NCBI GenBank assembly: GCA_026389845.1
Contig: JAPLHB010000131.1
Coordinates: 1 to 64,000, forward strand
From: Chloroflexota bacterium
GTDB lineage: Bacteria; Chloroflexota; Anaerolineae; CG2-30-64-16
DNA: 64,000 nt
Direction of reading: 5' to 3'
Part shown: positions 15,628-23,372 of the stretch, one piece after another
Layout of the letters: each line of letters begins with the position of its first letter
How positions within the stretch are numbered: position 1 is the stretch's first letter
Made by a program: the position numbers and the translations under genes
The notes under the pieces: generated by a model
The model's input: the letters and a program-made list of their open reading frames with translations, nothing else
What the model was told of the DNA's origin: nothing
Databases searched by the model: none

Positions 15628-17535
15628 TCACGGTGTCACATCCCAATCATACCAGAACACGTCCGCCAGGTAGCCGTAGACCTCGTCCGAGCCGACCAGG
15701 AGCGCCATCTCGCGGTTCTGCTTGGCCGACACCTCGCCGCCGTTCAAGCTGCCGACCACGGCCCAGCCCCGACCGCCGATCTGCGCCAGCACCATCTTGT
15801 TGTGGATCCCTTCGCCGGTGGGGTTGCGGCGGCGGGCGTCCAGGTTCAACCCCTCGGCCTGGGCAACAGCCTTGAGATACTCGACCGTGCGCAGGTTGCT
15901 GCGGGGGCTGTTGAGGTCCTGGTTGTCGAAATACGCGTCCAGCAACACCCGCACCCGCGCCCCGCGCCGCGCGGCCGCGATGTAGGCCAGCAGCCGCGGG
16001 TTGGGGTCGGCGGTCACGTTGCTGGCCTCCGCGCCCCAATACGTGTTTTCGTAAAGCTGTTCCACCAGCACCGTATCGCCCGGCCCGGCCCGGTTCACCA
16101 GCCCCAGCAGGCTATCCTGGTCGCGCAACGCCTGTTCGGGCGCGTGGATGACTTGAAAGGGGAAAGTTCCTTCCAGAAAAAGCGGCTGCGGCTTGCGGAC
16201 GGTGTAGAAGATGCCACCGGAAGCATACGAAGGTGTGAAGCCGGCCGGCGGCGCGCCCAGGGTCAGATCGGCCGCGTCCCACGTCCACACGTCGCGGTGG
16301 ACGCCCGGCGCGATGTCGTCGTCCATGATCGCGTTCAGCCCCGCCACCACCGACGGCGCATCGGTGACGAGATAGACGCCGCGGCGGCCGAAGGTGCCGT
16401 CAGCCTTATCGTCGTCCGCGAAGGCGCTGCTGTTGGGGTTCTCGCTGCCCACCAGCGCAGTGTTGCCATCCAGCACCCAGAATTTGCCATGCTGAAAGCT
16501 GTAGCGGGTGCGGATACCGGCCGCGGTGTTGGAGCGGAGGTAATAGACGTGACCGCCGGCCTGAACGATCTGCTGCACTACCCACCGTTGCTGGTCGCTG
16601 ATTCCGCCCGGCGGCCCGCCGTCCAACAGCATCTCCACCGCCACGCCCGCGCGGGCGCGAGCCGCGATCACCCCGCCCAGGGTCGCGCTCTCGAAGGTGT
16701 AGCCCTCGAAGCGGATGCTCCCCTGCGTCGCTTCCAGCAGTGTCTTGAGCGCCGCGTGCGAGTTGTCGGGCGCGAGAAAGACTTCCAGCGTGGCGGTCTC
16801 GGTGACGACCCGCGGCACGAAGAAGCGTTCCAGACTCCAGCCCGGATAGCACGCCTTGCGGCCGTTGATGAGGTCGTCCGTCTCCGCGGCCCAATCGGCC
16901 TGCGTGTCGCTATCGGCCACGGGCAGACCGGTGCGCTGATCGAGCTTGCGGTAGAGGATCTGCCCCTCTTCACCGAAATTGGTCGAGGGATGGTAGGGAT
17001 AGACGGCCGGGCCGAGCCAGCCGGGCGCAGCCATGTCGCCACCCTCGTACACCAGGACGTCCGAATAGACGCCCCCCGGTGCAAGCAGCGTGGCCCGGCC
17101 GCCCGTGTTGGCAAAGGTGAGCGCGCTCCCCGCCAGGTCGGGCACAAGCGGATCGCTGTCGCCGCTGTACTCGCAATCGGGGGCGAAGCCGAAGGAGAGC
17201 GTGAAGCTGACCGCCTTGCGCGTACACCAGAGGTAGCCGTGGGCAGGCAGGGTCATGCTGAGGGGGAAAGTGACGGTATGCCGGCCGTCGCTCACCTGCC
17301 AGCCGCCCAGCGCCGCGGCCAGGGCCGCCGGGTTGAAGAGCTGGAATGCTTCGTCCGGCTCGTTTGCCAGGTAGGTGTCGTAGTAGAGCGCGGAAATCAG
17401 CAGTGGTGGCTGGGTGGTGACGATGCCGTTGCCGACCAGCGGCAGGTAGCTTGGGGCGGGTGGTGCGGCCGCAGCGACGGGCGGGGGGGTGAACAGAAAG
17501 ACGGCCGCTAACAGAGCCGTGAGCCAGGGGATCAT
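15628..17535 (-). CDS. Secreted lamin-tail domain plus phospholipase D-like protein
   Basis: A 635-residue exported protein. A signal peptide (IPWLTALLAAVFLFTPPPVA) is followed by a SYLPLVGNG motif and a lamin-tail-like domain (LLISALYYDTYLANEPDEA, near residues 40-150). Two PLD-type domains follow. The first HKD motif is intact (HGKFWVLD, then GSENPNSS). The second reads HNKMVLAQ then GSLNGGE, with Gln at the usual Asp position. Such proteins may cleave phosphodiesters of lipids or extracellular DNA; substrate unknown. CCGGAGGTG precedes the ATG. Confidence 0.88.
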   Translation of the reverse strand: MIPWLTALLAAVFLFTPPPVAAAAPPAPSYLPLVGNGIVTTQPPLLISALYYDTYLANEPDEAFQLFNPAALAAALGGWQVSDGRHTVTFPLSMTLPAHGYLWCTRKAVSFTLSFGFAPDCEYSGDSDPLVPDLAGSALTFANTGGRATLLAPGGVYSDVLVYEGGDMAAPGWLGPAVYPYHPSTNFGEEGQILYRKLDQRTGLPVADSDTQADWAAETDDLINGRKACYPGWSLERFFVPRVVTETATLEVFLAPDNSHAALKTLLEATQGSIRFEGYTFESATLGGVIAARARAGVAVEMLLDGGPPGGISDQQRWVVQQIVQAGGHVYYLRSNTAAGIRTRYSFQHGKFWVLDGNTALVGSENPNSSAFADDDKADGTFGRRGVYLVTDAPSVVAGLNAIMDDDIAPGVHRDVWTWDAADLTLGAPPAGFTPSYASGGIFYTVRKPQPLFLEGTFPFQVIHAPEQALRDQDSLLGLVNRAGPGDTVLVEQLYENTYWGAEASNVTADPNPRLLAYIAAARRGARVRVLLDAYFDNQDLNSPRSNLRTVEYLKAVAQAEGLNLDARRRNPTGEGIHNKMVLAQIGGRGWAVVGSLNGGEVSAKQNREMALLVGSDEVYGYLADVFWYDWDVTP

Positions 17536-17566
17536 CGCACACCTCCGGTGAGACGAGATTAGCTGT

Positions 17567-17593
17567 AGTATAACACAGATTTCCCGCTGTCAC
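17567..17593 (-). promoter_or_regulatory. Possible promoter of the PLD-like gene
   Basis: On the minus strand GTGACA and TATACT are separated by 15 bp, shorter than ideal, about 35 bp upstream of the start codon. Weak call. Confidence 0.35.
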
Positions 17594-17644
17594 GGTGGGC
17601 TTGCCGTGGTGAAACACATCTCGTCCTGCCGTTCAGACGCGCAG

Positions 17645-17672
17645 GCGCCCCGCACCGTCCGGTGCGAGGCGC
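17645..17672 (-). terminator. Strong hairpin downstream of the peroxiredoxin gene
   Basis: GCGCCtCGCACC and GGTGCGgGGCGC on the minus strand form a nearly perfect 12-bp stem with a 4-nt loop. There is no T-run, so it is terminator-like or a stabilising element rather than a canonical intrinsic terminator. Confidence 0.4.
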
Positions 17673-17703
17673 ATTTCAGTTGATCCCTCGGTTCAGCCAG
17701 GCG

Positions 17704-18462
17704 TCAGGCGATCCCCAAAGCCCTCGCCACCTTCGGCTGGTCGAAGTCCACGATGATCGTCCCCTTGATGTCAAAGGTGGGCGTGGTCTCGAAGCCGCGC
17801 GCCCAGCCGCGCACCTTCCCAGCGGCCGCCCGGTCTTTCGAGATGTCCACCTCGGTGTATTTGATCCCCTTCTCAGCCAGATAGGCGCGCGCGCGACGGC
17901 AATCGGGGCACCAGGGTGTGCAGTACATGATCACGTTACCCTTCGGCGGTTCCGGGGCTGGAATCTTCGCCTCGGCTGCCTTCTGCGCGGCCGCGGCGGC
18001 CGGCTCCAACTCGGCCAACACCCGGAACAGCAGCTCGTTGTCCGGCTGCTGGCCGATGTCGTGGACGTCCACGTAGCGGATGACGCCTTGTTTGTCAACC
18101 ACGAAGATGGCGCGCTCGGAATAGCCCTCGGCGCGCAGGACGCCATACGTGTCGGCCACCTGGCCGTGCGGCCAGAAGTCGCTGAGGAGCGGATAGGTGA
18201 TGCCCCCCAGGCTCTCTGCCCATGCCCGCAGGCAGTCGGCGCTGTCAATGCTGAGACCCAAGACCTGGGTCTGGACCCCCTCGAACCGGGCCAGTGCGGC
18301 CTGGTAGGATGGGATCTGGCTCGTTCAGACGGGGGTCCAGGCCAACGGGAAGAAGGCCAGGACGACGTTGCTCTTGCCCCGATAGTCGCTCAAGCGCACG
18401 ACGCGCTTGTCGTGGCTTTTCAGGGCAAAGTCAGGAGCGGTTTGTCCGACTTTGGGTACCAT
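17704..18462 (-). CDS. Putative selenoprotein: AhpE-type peroxiredoxin fused to glutaredoxin, TGA at the peroxidatic Cys
   Basis: Read from ATG 18462 (GAGAGGTG upstream) the frame encodes VPKVGQTAPDFAL, LSDYRGKSNVVLAFFPLAWT, PV, an in-frame TGA at codon 46 (18327-18325), then TSQIPSYQAALARF and the rest of an AhpE-like domain (YPLLSDFWPHGQVADTYGV). The frame stays open to residue 252. In M. tuberculosis AhpE the peroxidatic Cys45 sits in PLAFTGIC, so the TGA replaces exactly that Cys. The C-terminal about 80 residues are a glutaredoxin with CPDC (VIMYCTPWCPDCRRARAYLA). A peroxidase with its own reductant domain is implied. Sec insertion is inference supported by a SECIS-like hairpin; the alternative is a Cys-to-stop mutation, leaving a shorter product started from the TTG at 18261. 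Confidence 0.8.
18285..18305 (-). promoter_or_regulatory. SECIS-like hairpin downstream of the in-frame TGA
   Basis: On the minus strand ACCAGGCC, loop GCACT, GGCCCGGT form an eight-position stem with one A-C mismatch. The loop begins with G and starts 27 nt after the TGA. From memory, bacterial SECIS elements have a small apical loop with G in its first two positions about 16-37 nt after UGA, and this fits. Confidence 0.5.
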
Positions 18463-18720
18463 AGTCACCTCTCGTTTGCTATAAGTATTCAGGTAAGCTT
18501 TGGGGGTAGCGGGACACCCCAGCCTGAACGCCGGGGCCTACGAGTCGTCTCAAGCTGCGACGCCTTCGTCCTAACTCAGGCCATGGTTCAGGTTGCAGTG
18601 TCTCATTAACTCCAAATCTTTATCTGACAGACGACAGATGGGATCACTGCTCCACTCGTGCGAGTAAGGCAGAGCCGCTGCAAGTATAAGGCCGGATGGT
18701 CCGCGTGTCGGTATGCCCGG

Positions 18721-19335
18721 TCACGGTCTGGTGGAGATGAGTTTGTGCGCCAGCCAGTCGCCGATGCCGGCCAGGTCTTCGGTGGGCAGGTAGTGACCGG
18801 CGTGGGCGTCGAACAATATGCGCGCCTGGCCGGGGAACTCATCGTCGCCGGTCCACAACAGGACGGCCACGGCCAACCGCGGCAACGCCTGGAACCGAAA
18901 GCTGGCATCGGCCAGATCGAGCGTCGCGCCGCCGAGCGCGGTCGCGGCCGGCCGGAAGCCGGCCACGTCCGCGCCGAACCGCTGGCTGATCTCCCCCTCC
19001 GCGTGGCCCGCGAACGCCTGGGCGTAGAACAGCCCGTCGGGCAGCTCGCGGAAGCTCAGCCACCGGTCGGCCGGCGCCGCGCCATCCGCGGTGAGAAGGT
19101 AGTGCAGCAGCACGATGTTGATGGAGATGTGGACCGGTTTACCCTCGGCCGTCGTCGCCGCGCCGTCGGGGTACGTCACCCGCTGCGGCCGACCGAAGTA
19201 GGGGACGACGATCCCTTCGGGTGTGAGCGGGCATCCCGCCAGCGCGGCGCAGCGCGCCGGCTCGGCCGCGGCCCACTCGGCGCGGGCGCGGTCGAGCGCG
19301 ATCTGGAAGCGGCGATTGGGGTCGAGTTGAGACAT
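18721..19335 (-). CDS. DUF3786-family protein
   Basis: A 204-residue soluble protein matching the DUF3786 pattern: PYFGRPQRVTYPDG, INIVLLHYLLTADG, WLSFRELPDGLFYAQAFAGH, LPRLAVAVLLWTGDDEFPG and LFDAHAGHYLPTEDLAGIG. The molecular function is not established; relatives are often found in anaerobes near corrinoid or redox genes. It starts at ATG 19335 directly after a heptamer array, with no clear ribosome-binding site. The 258 bp between it and the peroxiredoxin start hold no gene I can support. Confidence 0.75.
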   Translation of the reverse strand: MSQLDPNRRFQIALDRARAEWAAAEPARCAALAGCPLTPEGIVVPYFGRPQRVTYPDGAATTAEGKPVHISINIVLLHYLLTADGAAPADRWLSFRELPDGLFYAQAFAGHAEGEISQRFGADVAGFRPAATALGGATLDLADASFRFQALPRLAVAVLLWTGDDEFPGQARILFDAHAGHYLPTEDLAGIGDWLAHKLISTRP

Positions 19336-19340
19336 TGTGA

Positions 19341-19417
19341 TTCGTGATCCGTGTTGCGTGTTGCGTGTTGCGTGTTGCGTGTTGCGTGTTGCGTGTTGCG
19401 TGTTGCGTGTTGCGTGC
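19341..19417. repeat. Heptamer repeat TGCGTGT, 11 units
   Basis: Units in strict 7-bp register begin TTCGTGA, TCCGTGT, then TGCGTGT repeats ending TGCGTGC. It is the reverse orientation of the ACACGCA family. A second short run (about 19450-19482, CCACGCA/CTACGCA units) overlaps the 3' end of the acyl-CoA dehydrogenase gene. Confidence 0.92.
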
Positions 19418-19470
19418 TCCCGCTATTCGCAAGTCGTGCGCCCAACGGACCACGCACCACGCACTACGCA

Positions 19471-20685
19471 CTACGCACCACGGGGCGACGTATACTCCCC
19501 GCCGATCAGCTCCCGCGCGATGATCATCCGCATGATGTTCATTGCGCCCTCGGCCCCGATCGAGTAGGAGCGGACGCCGCGGATGCCCATTTCGATGGGG
19601 TACTCCTTGGTGTAACCCATCGCCCCCAGCCAGTTGGCGACTTCGTTCAGCGTCTCGAAGGCCATGATCGGCGCGCGGAGCTTCGCCATGGCCGCGGCCA
19701 GGGCCACATCCTTGTGCTTGAACGTGTTGTTAGCGTACAGCTCATCCGCCATCCACGCGGCCTTGTAGGTGAGCAGGCGGGCGGTCTCGATGTCGGTGAA
19801 CCGCTCGGCCGCGGGGAAAGAGATGCCCTGGTTGGTCGCCAGCGGCCGGCCGAACGCCTTGCGCTGCTTGATGTACTCCACGCCCATCTGCAGGCCCGCC
19901 TCGGCACAGCCCACGCAGGTGGCGCCGATGAGGATGCGAGCGAAGGTGAACCCTTCCATGGCGTAGTAGAAGCCGCGATTGGCCTCGCCGATGCGGTTCA
20001 CATCGGGCAGCGGCAGGTTGTCCATGTTGAAGCCGCCGGTCGAGATGCCCTGCCGGCCCCAATCCTCCACCAGTGTCGTCGTGACGTGCGGGTTGTCCTT
20101 GAGCGGCACCGCGAAAAAGGTAAAGCCGCGATGTCCCGATCCCGGCTCGGTGCGCACCAGCGTCATGTGGCAGCCGCCCAGCGCCAACTCTTCCCGGATA
20201 CCGCTGATGTACATCTTTTCGCCGTTGAGCAGCCAGCCTCCATCCGCCTGGCGCTCGGCCTTGCAGCGGGTGGCGCCTTCGATATCGGAGCCGCCGCCCG
20301 GCTCGGTGGTGGCGATGCCCAGGAACGCCTTGCCCGCGGTCACCTTGGGCAGGATTTCCTGCTTCAGCTCCCGCGAGGCGTAGCGGTCGAAGATGTAGCC
20401 CCAGCTCGCCATCACCAGGTACATCACCGGCAGCGCCAGGCTGATCTCGGCCCGGCCCAACTCCTCGGCGGCAATGGTCGCCATGGTGACGCTCATCCCC
20501 TGGCCGCCGTACTCCTCGGAGACGGTGGGGGCCAGCAGCCCCATCTCGGCCATGCTTTTGACGAGTTCCGGGGGAATGCGGCCAGTGGTGTCAATCTCGC
20601 GCGAGCGGGGCGCGATCTTTTTTTGGGCGAACTCGCGCACCGCGCGGCGCCACATGGTTTGTTCCTGGGTCCAACCGAAATCCAT
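19471..20685 (-). CDS. Acyl-CoA dehydrogenase
   Basis: A 404-residue flavoprotein of normal length for acyl-CoA dehydrogenases. Family features include MGLLAPTVSEEYGGQGMSV near residue 50, IATTEPGGGSDIEGATRC near 125, YISGIREELALGG, the substrate segment AMEGFTFARILIGATCVGCA near 240 and the C-terminal YSIGAEGAMNIMRMIIAREL. It oxidises an acyl-CoA ester to the enoyl-CoA with electrons to ETF. ATG 20685 follows AAGGAGGAAG. The last codons and TAG stop (GGT GCG TAG) lie inside a CTACGCA-type heptamer array, so the natural C-terminus may have been replaced. Confidence 0.92.
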   Translation of the reverse strand: MDFGWTQEQTMWRRAVREFAQKKIAPRSREIDTTGRIPPELVKSMAEMGLLAPTVSEEYGGQGMSVTMATIAAEELGRAEISLALPVMYLVMASWGYIFDRYASRELKQEILPKVTAGKAFLGIATTEPGGGSDIEGATRCKAERQADGGWLLNGEKMYISGIREELALGGCHMTLVRTEPGSGHRGFTFFAVPLKDNPHVTTTLVEDWGRQGISTGGFNMDNLPLPDVNRIGEANRGFYYAMEGFTFARILIGATCVGCAEAGLQMGVEYIKQRKAFGRPLATNQGISFPAAERFTDIETARLLTYKAAWMADELYANNTFKHKDVALAAAMAKLRAPIMAFETLNEVANWLGAMGYTKEYPIEMGIRGVRSYSIGAEGAMNIMRMIIARELIGGEYTSPRGA

Positions 20686-20706
20686 GACTTCCTCCTTGAA
20701 GTAAAT

Positions 20707-20748
20707 CGTGCTGCGTGCTGCGTGTTGCGTGTTGCGTGCTGCGTGTTG
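20707..20748. repeat. Heptamer repeat CGTGCTG/CGTGTTG, 6 units
   Basis: Six units in exact 7-bp register lie just upstream of the acyl-CoA dehydrogenase start and downstream of the CBS gene. Same family as 19341-19417. Confidence 0.9.
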
Positions 20749-20813
20749 CGCGATTTGCGGCGAGCGGCTCGGGGACCTTCGTCGTTCGTCGTTCACGTAG
20801 CACTCGTCACGCA

Positions 20814-21227
20814 TCATTCTTTCTTCTTCATCACCAACGCCCTCGCCACATCGCTGCTGGAGATGACGCCGACAAGCTTGTGCTCATCAATCACGATGGC
20901 GTTCTGGATGCCGACGCGGGCGAGGAGTTGAGCCACGAAGGGCAGCCGCAGGGTGGGGTTGACCACGATAAGCGGCTTGATCTGGATGTCGCCGACGCGC
21001 GTGCGGGTGGGAGAGAGGGACTTGGCGACCACGCGATAGACGATTTCCTGAAAGGTGACGAGGCCGTAGGCGTCGTCCTCGTCGGCGCGGTCCACGACGA
21101 CCGTCCCGCAGCCGCACTCGATCATCTTCTCCACGGCCTCTTGCACAGTCGCCAGGGGCGAGATGATGACCACGTTGCGGTTCATCACCTCCCGCGCCTG
21201 CAGGGAGTAAATCTCTTGAGGTTGCAT
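20814..21227 (-). CDS. CBS-domain pair protein
   Basis: A 137-residue protein consisting of two CBS motifs (AREVMNRNVVIISPLATVQE near residue 12 and VGDIQIKPLIVVNPTLRLPF near 78, closing with LVGVISSSDVARALV). CBS pairs bind adenine nucleotides and act as regulatory modules. With no fused domain, the partner is unknown. AAAGGAG precedes ATG 21227. The gene ends with a lysine-rich MKKKE tail next to a heptamer array. Confidence 0.88.
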   Translation of the reverse strand: MQPQEIYSLQAREVMNRNVVIISPLATVQEAVEKMIECGCGTVVVDRADEDDAYGLVTFQEIVYRVVAKSLSPTRTRVGDIQIKPLIVVNPTLRLPFVAQLLARVGIQNAIVIDEHKLVGVISSSDVARALVMKKKE

Positions 21228-21375
21228 GTTCAGGCTCCTTTACCTGAGATGGGATTTGCGAAGGGGCGGGCTACTACGCGGGACATTGTACCACAGGTGG
21301 ATGGTGGGTGGTCAATGTCGAAGATCATTTTTGCCGCGCCGAATTCACCGTCAATACAAGCGCGGCGTTGCGAGT

Positions 21376-21404
21376 TTGGGGTTTTCGGCCCCCTATGCTA
21401 TACT
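21376..21404 (+). promoter_or_regulatory. Promoter of tRNA-Lys
   Basis: TTGGGG at 21376-21381, a 17-bp spacer and an extended -10 (TGC then TATACT at 21399-21404). The start is predicted just before the mature tRNA 5' end at 21415. Confidence 0.6.
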
Positions 21405-21414
21405 TTTTCACGTC

Positions 21415-21487
<73 letters not shown>

Positions 21488-21495
21488 TACCGGGT

Positions 21496-21549
21496 GTCAG
21501 GCCAGACTTCCGAAACCCCCAAGATTTCGGAGGTCTGGCCTGACTTTTT
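21496..21549 (+). terminator. Intrinsic terminator after tRNA-Lys
   Basis: GTCAGGCCAGAC-TTCCGAAA pairs with TTTCGGA-GGTCTGGCCTGAC in a stem of about 20 bp with a 9-nt loop, followed by TTTTT. Unusually long and stable. Confidence 0.9.
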
Positions 21550-21554
21550 GGTAC

Positions 21555-21583
21555 TTGACATTTGTGCATTTAGGTGCTATCAT
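21555..21583 (+). promoter_or_regulatory. Consensus promoter of the Rrf2-type gene
   Basis: TTGACA at 21555-21560, 17-bp spacer, TATCAT at 21578-21583. Predicted start is near 21590. A half site GTAGAC at 21610-21615 matches the palindrome found upstream of the next gene, suggesting autoregulation. Confidence 0.8.
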
Positions 21584-21628
21584 ATTCCTCGATAAATCCT
21601 ATCTAACCAGTAGACTTTGCGGAACAAC

Positions 21629-22084
21629 GTGAAACTCTCAAAACGCGGCGAATACGGCCTCCGGGCCATGGTGCACCTGGCCTCGTGCGAACCACAGGCA
21701 TCCGTGCAGATCAAGGAAATCGCGGCGAGCGAGCAGATCCCTGTGAAGTTTTTGGAGCAAATCCTGCTCACCCTGCGCAACGCGGGATTGCTACACAGTC
21801 GCATGGGCCTCGGCGGCGGATACTATCTTGCCCATCCGGCAGCCCAGATCACCCTGGGACAGATCATTCGCGTGCTGGATGGCCCCCTGGCGCCCATCCG
21901 CTGCGTGAGCCAGACAGCCTACGAGCCGTGCGCCTGCCCGGACGAGAAGACGTGCGGGCTGCGGCTGGTCATGCTCGACGTGCGCAACGCCATCAGCGAC
22001 ATCCTCGACCGCACGTCCCTGGCGGACGTCGCCCGGCGGGTCGAACAAGCCCGCGGTGATGCCGGTAGCGCCCGAAAAGAATAG
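21629..22084 (+). CDS. Rrf2-family transcriptional regulator with three-cysteine cluster motif
   Basis: A 151-residue winged-helix regulator of Rrf2 length starting VKLSKRGEYGLRAMVHLAS. The recognition helix region is IPVKFLEQILLTLRNAGLL followed by the wing GGGYYLAHP. Cysteines in CVSQTAYEPCACPDEKTC near residues 91-108 resemble the Fe-S ligands of IscR and its relatives, so an iron-sulfur or redox signal is plausible. I chose GTG 21629; TTG 21617 is in frame. It is followed by a PstSCAB-like transporter and a trans-sulfuration enzyme and is probably their regulator. Confidence 0.88.
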   Translation: MKLSKRGEYGLRAMVHLASCEPQASVQIKEIAASEQIPVKFLEQILLTLRNAGLLHSRMGLGGGYYLAHPAAQITLGQIIRVLDGPLAPIRCVSQTAYEPCACPDEKTCGLRLVMLDVRNAISDILDRTSLADVARRVEQARGDAGSARKE

Positions 22085-22128
22085 ATTTGACTCCGGTCAG
22101 CATCATGGGTGGCTTTTTTGTGAGCCAA

Positions 22129-22151
22129 ATGTCTACTGTTCCGGTAGACAT
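22129..22151. promoter_or_regulatory. Palindromic operator candidate for the Rrf2 regulator
   Basis: ATGTCTAC (22129-22136) and GTAGACAT (22144-22151) are perfect inverted repeats with a 7-bp spacer, 40 bp upstream of the binding-protein gene. The half site GTAGAC also occurs just upstream of the rrf2 start codon. Size and symmetry suit a dimeric winged-helix regulator. Confidence 0.6.
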
Positions 22152-22190
22152 TATGGACTAATCCATTCCTGAAGAACAGGGAGGTTCCAC

Positions 22191-23201
22191 ATGACGTCGA
22201 AACATCACCGATCCAAAGTAGCTCTGATTGCATTGCTGATCGCGCTCCTGCCGCTGGCGGGCTGCGTATCGGCGCCGGCCGCACCGGCCGCTTCGCTGGC
22301 GCCGGTTGCATCGGCTGCACCCCAGGCCAGCAACCTGCAAGGCACGATTGCCGTCTCCGGCGCGTTTGCGCTCTACCCCATGATGCTGCGCTGGGGGGAG
22401 GAATTCCAGAAGATCAATCCCAAAGTAGAGTTCGACATCTCGGCCGGGGGGGCCGGCAAGGGGATGGCCGATGCGCTCGGTGGCGCGGTGGACATCGGCA
22501 TGGTGTCGCGCAGCATTGCGACGGAGGAAGAAGCCCAAGGCGCCTTCTGGGTCGGCGTCACCAAGGACGCCGTGTTCCCAGGAGTGAATGCCCAGAACCC
22601 CGTGCTGAAGGAGCTGCTCAGCAAGGGGGTGTCGAGCGAAGTCTTCATTGATATCTACATTACGGGCAAGATCACCACCTGGGGCGCGGTCGTCGGCCGG
22701 CCCGAAGTGACCGATCCGATCCACGTCTACACCCGCTCCGATGCGGCCGGCGCGCCCGATACGTGGGCCAAGTACCTCGGCAACAAGAAGCAGGAAGACC
22801 TCCTGGGCATCGGAGTCTTCGGAGATCCCGGCATTGCGGACGCCGTCGTCAAGGATCCGTTGGGCATCGGCTACAACAATCTGAACTACGCGTTCGACGC
22901 CAAAACCGGCAAACCGGTGGCCGGCCTGGCGGTGGTTCCGATTGACGTCAACAAGAACGGCCAGGCCGACCCCGACGAAGCCATAGATAGTAAGGCCAAG
23001 GCCATCCAGGCGATCTCGACCGGCAAGTTTCCCTCGCCGCCGGCCCGGGTCTTGAATCTGGTGACTAAAGGTAAGCCCTCGGGCCTGACGAAGACGTTCC
23101 TCCTATGGGTTCTCAACGACGGGCAGAAGTTCCAGGACGAAGTGGGGTACATCCCGTTGACCCAGGAGCAACTAACCAAAGAGCGCGCCAAGTTGCAGTA
23201 G
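22191..23201 (+). CDS. PstS-like phosphate/oxyanion ABC transporter binding lipoprotein
   Basis: A 336-residue lipoprotein with lipobox LPLAGC (Cys25) and an Ala/Pro linker. The mature part begins GTIAVSGAFALYPMMLRWGE and shows the PstS-type fold with FDISAGGAGKGMADALGGAVDIGMVSR. It would bind phosphate or a similar tetrahedral oxyanion at the outer membrane face. GGGAGG precedes the ATG. The canonical PstS anion-binding TxSGSGxG motif is altered here, so specificity for phosphate should not be assumed; the Rrf2 and trans-sulfuration neighbours raise the possibility of a sulfur oxyanion. Confidence 0.85.
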   Translation: MTSKHHRSKVALIALLIALLPLAGCVSAPAAPAASLAPVASAAPQASNLQGTIAVSGAFALYPMMLRWGEEFQKINPKVEFDISAGGAGKGMADALGGAVDIGMVSRSIATEEEAQGAFWVGVTKDAVFPGVNAQNPVLKELLSKGVSSEVFIDIYITGKITTWGAVVGRPEVTDPIHVYTRSDAAGAPDTWAKYLGNKKQEDLLGIGVFGDPGIADAVVKDPLGIGYNNLNYAFDAKTGKPVAGLAVVPIDVNKNGQADPDEAIDSKAKAIQAISTGKFPSPPARVLNLVTKGKPSGLTKTFLLWVLNDGQKFQDEVGYIPLTQEQLTKERAKLQ

Positions 23202-23214
23202 GGTCCTGGTTGTA

Positions 23215-23333
23215 TCATGCTGAGCGGGTCTGCGACGAACGGTGCGTTGCGGCGAATGACCAGCGAAGCATCTTTTTGCGGCATCGAGGTGTCACGCCGC
23301 GACGCGCTTCACGGGGCTAACCCGCTCAGAGTG
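23215..23333. repeat. CTGAGCGGG inverted-repeat element, copy 1
   Basis: Starts TCATGCTGAGCGGG and ends CCCGCTCAGAGTG, with the internal ACCAGCGAAGCATC motif. It lies between the binding-protein and first permease genes. Similar elements occur at 48731-48863, 58711-58867 and 62956-63091. Confidence 0.85.
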
Positions 23334-23372
23334 GAAAAGACGTTTTTCGATGTAGAATATGAGGTTCGCTTC

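Noticed and set aside
15802-17511. Plus-strand 569-residue ORF
   Set aside because: Antisense shadow of the PLD-like gene in high-GC DNA; no recognisable domains or ribosome-binding site.
17704-18261. Truncated redoxin starting at TTG 18261 as the whole gene
   Set aside because: The upstream frame encodes a conserved peroxiredoxin N-terminus with its own ATG and ribosome-binding site, interrupted only by the TGA at the active-site position.
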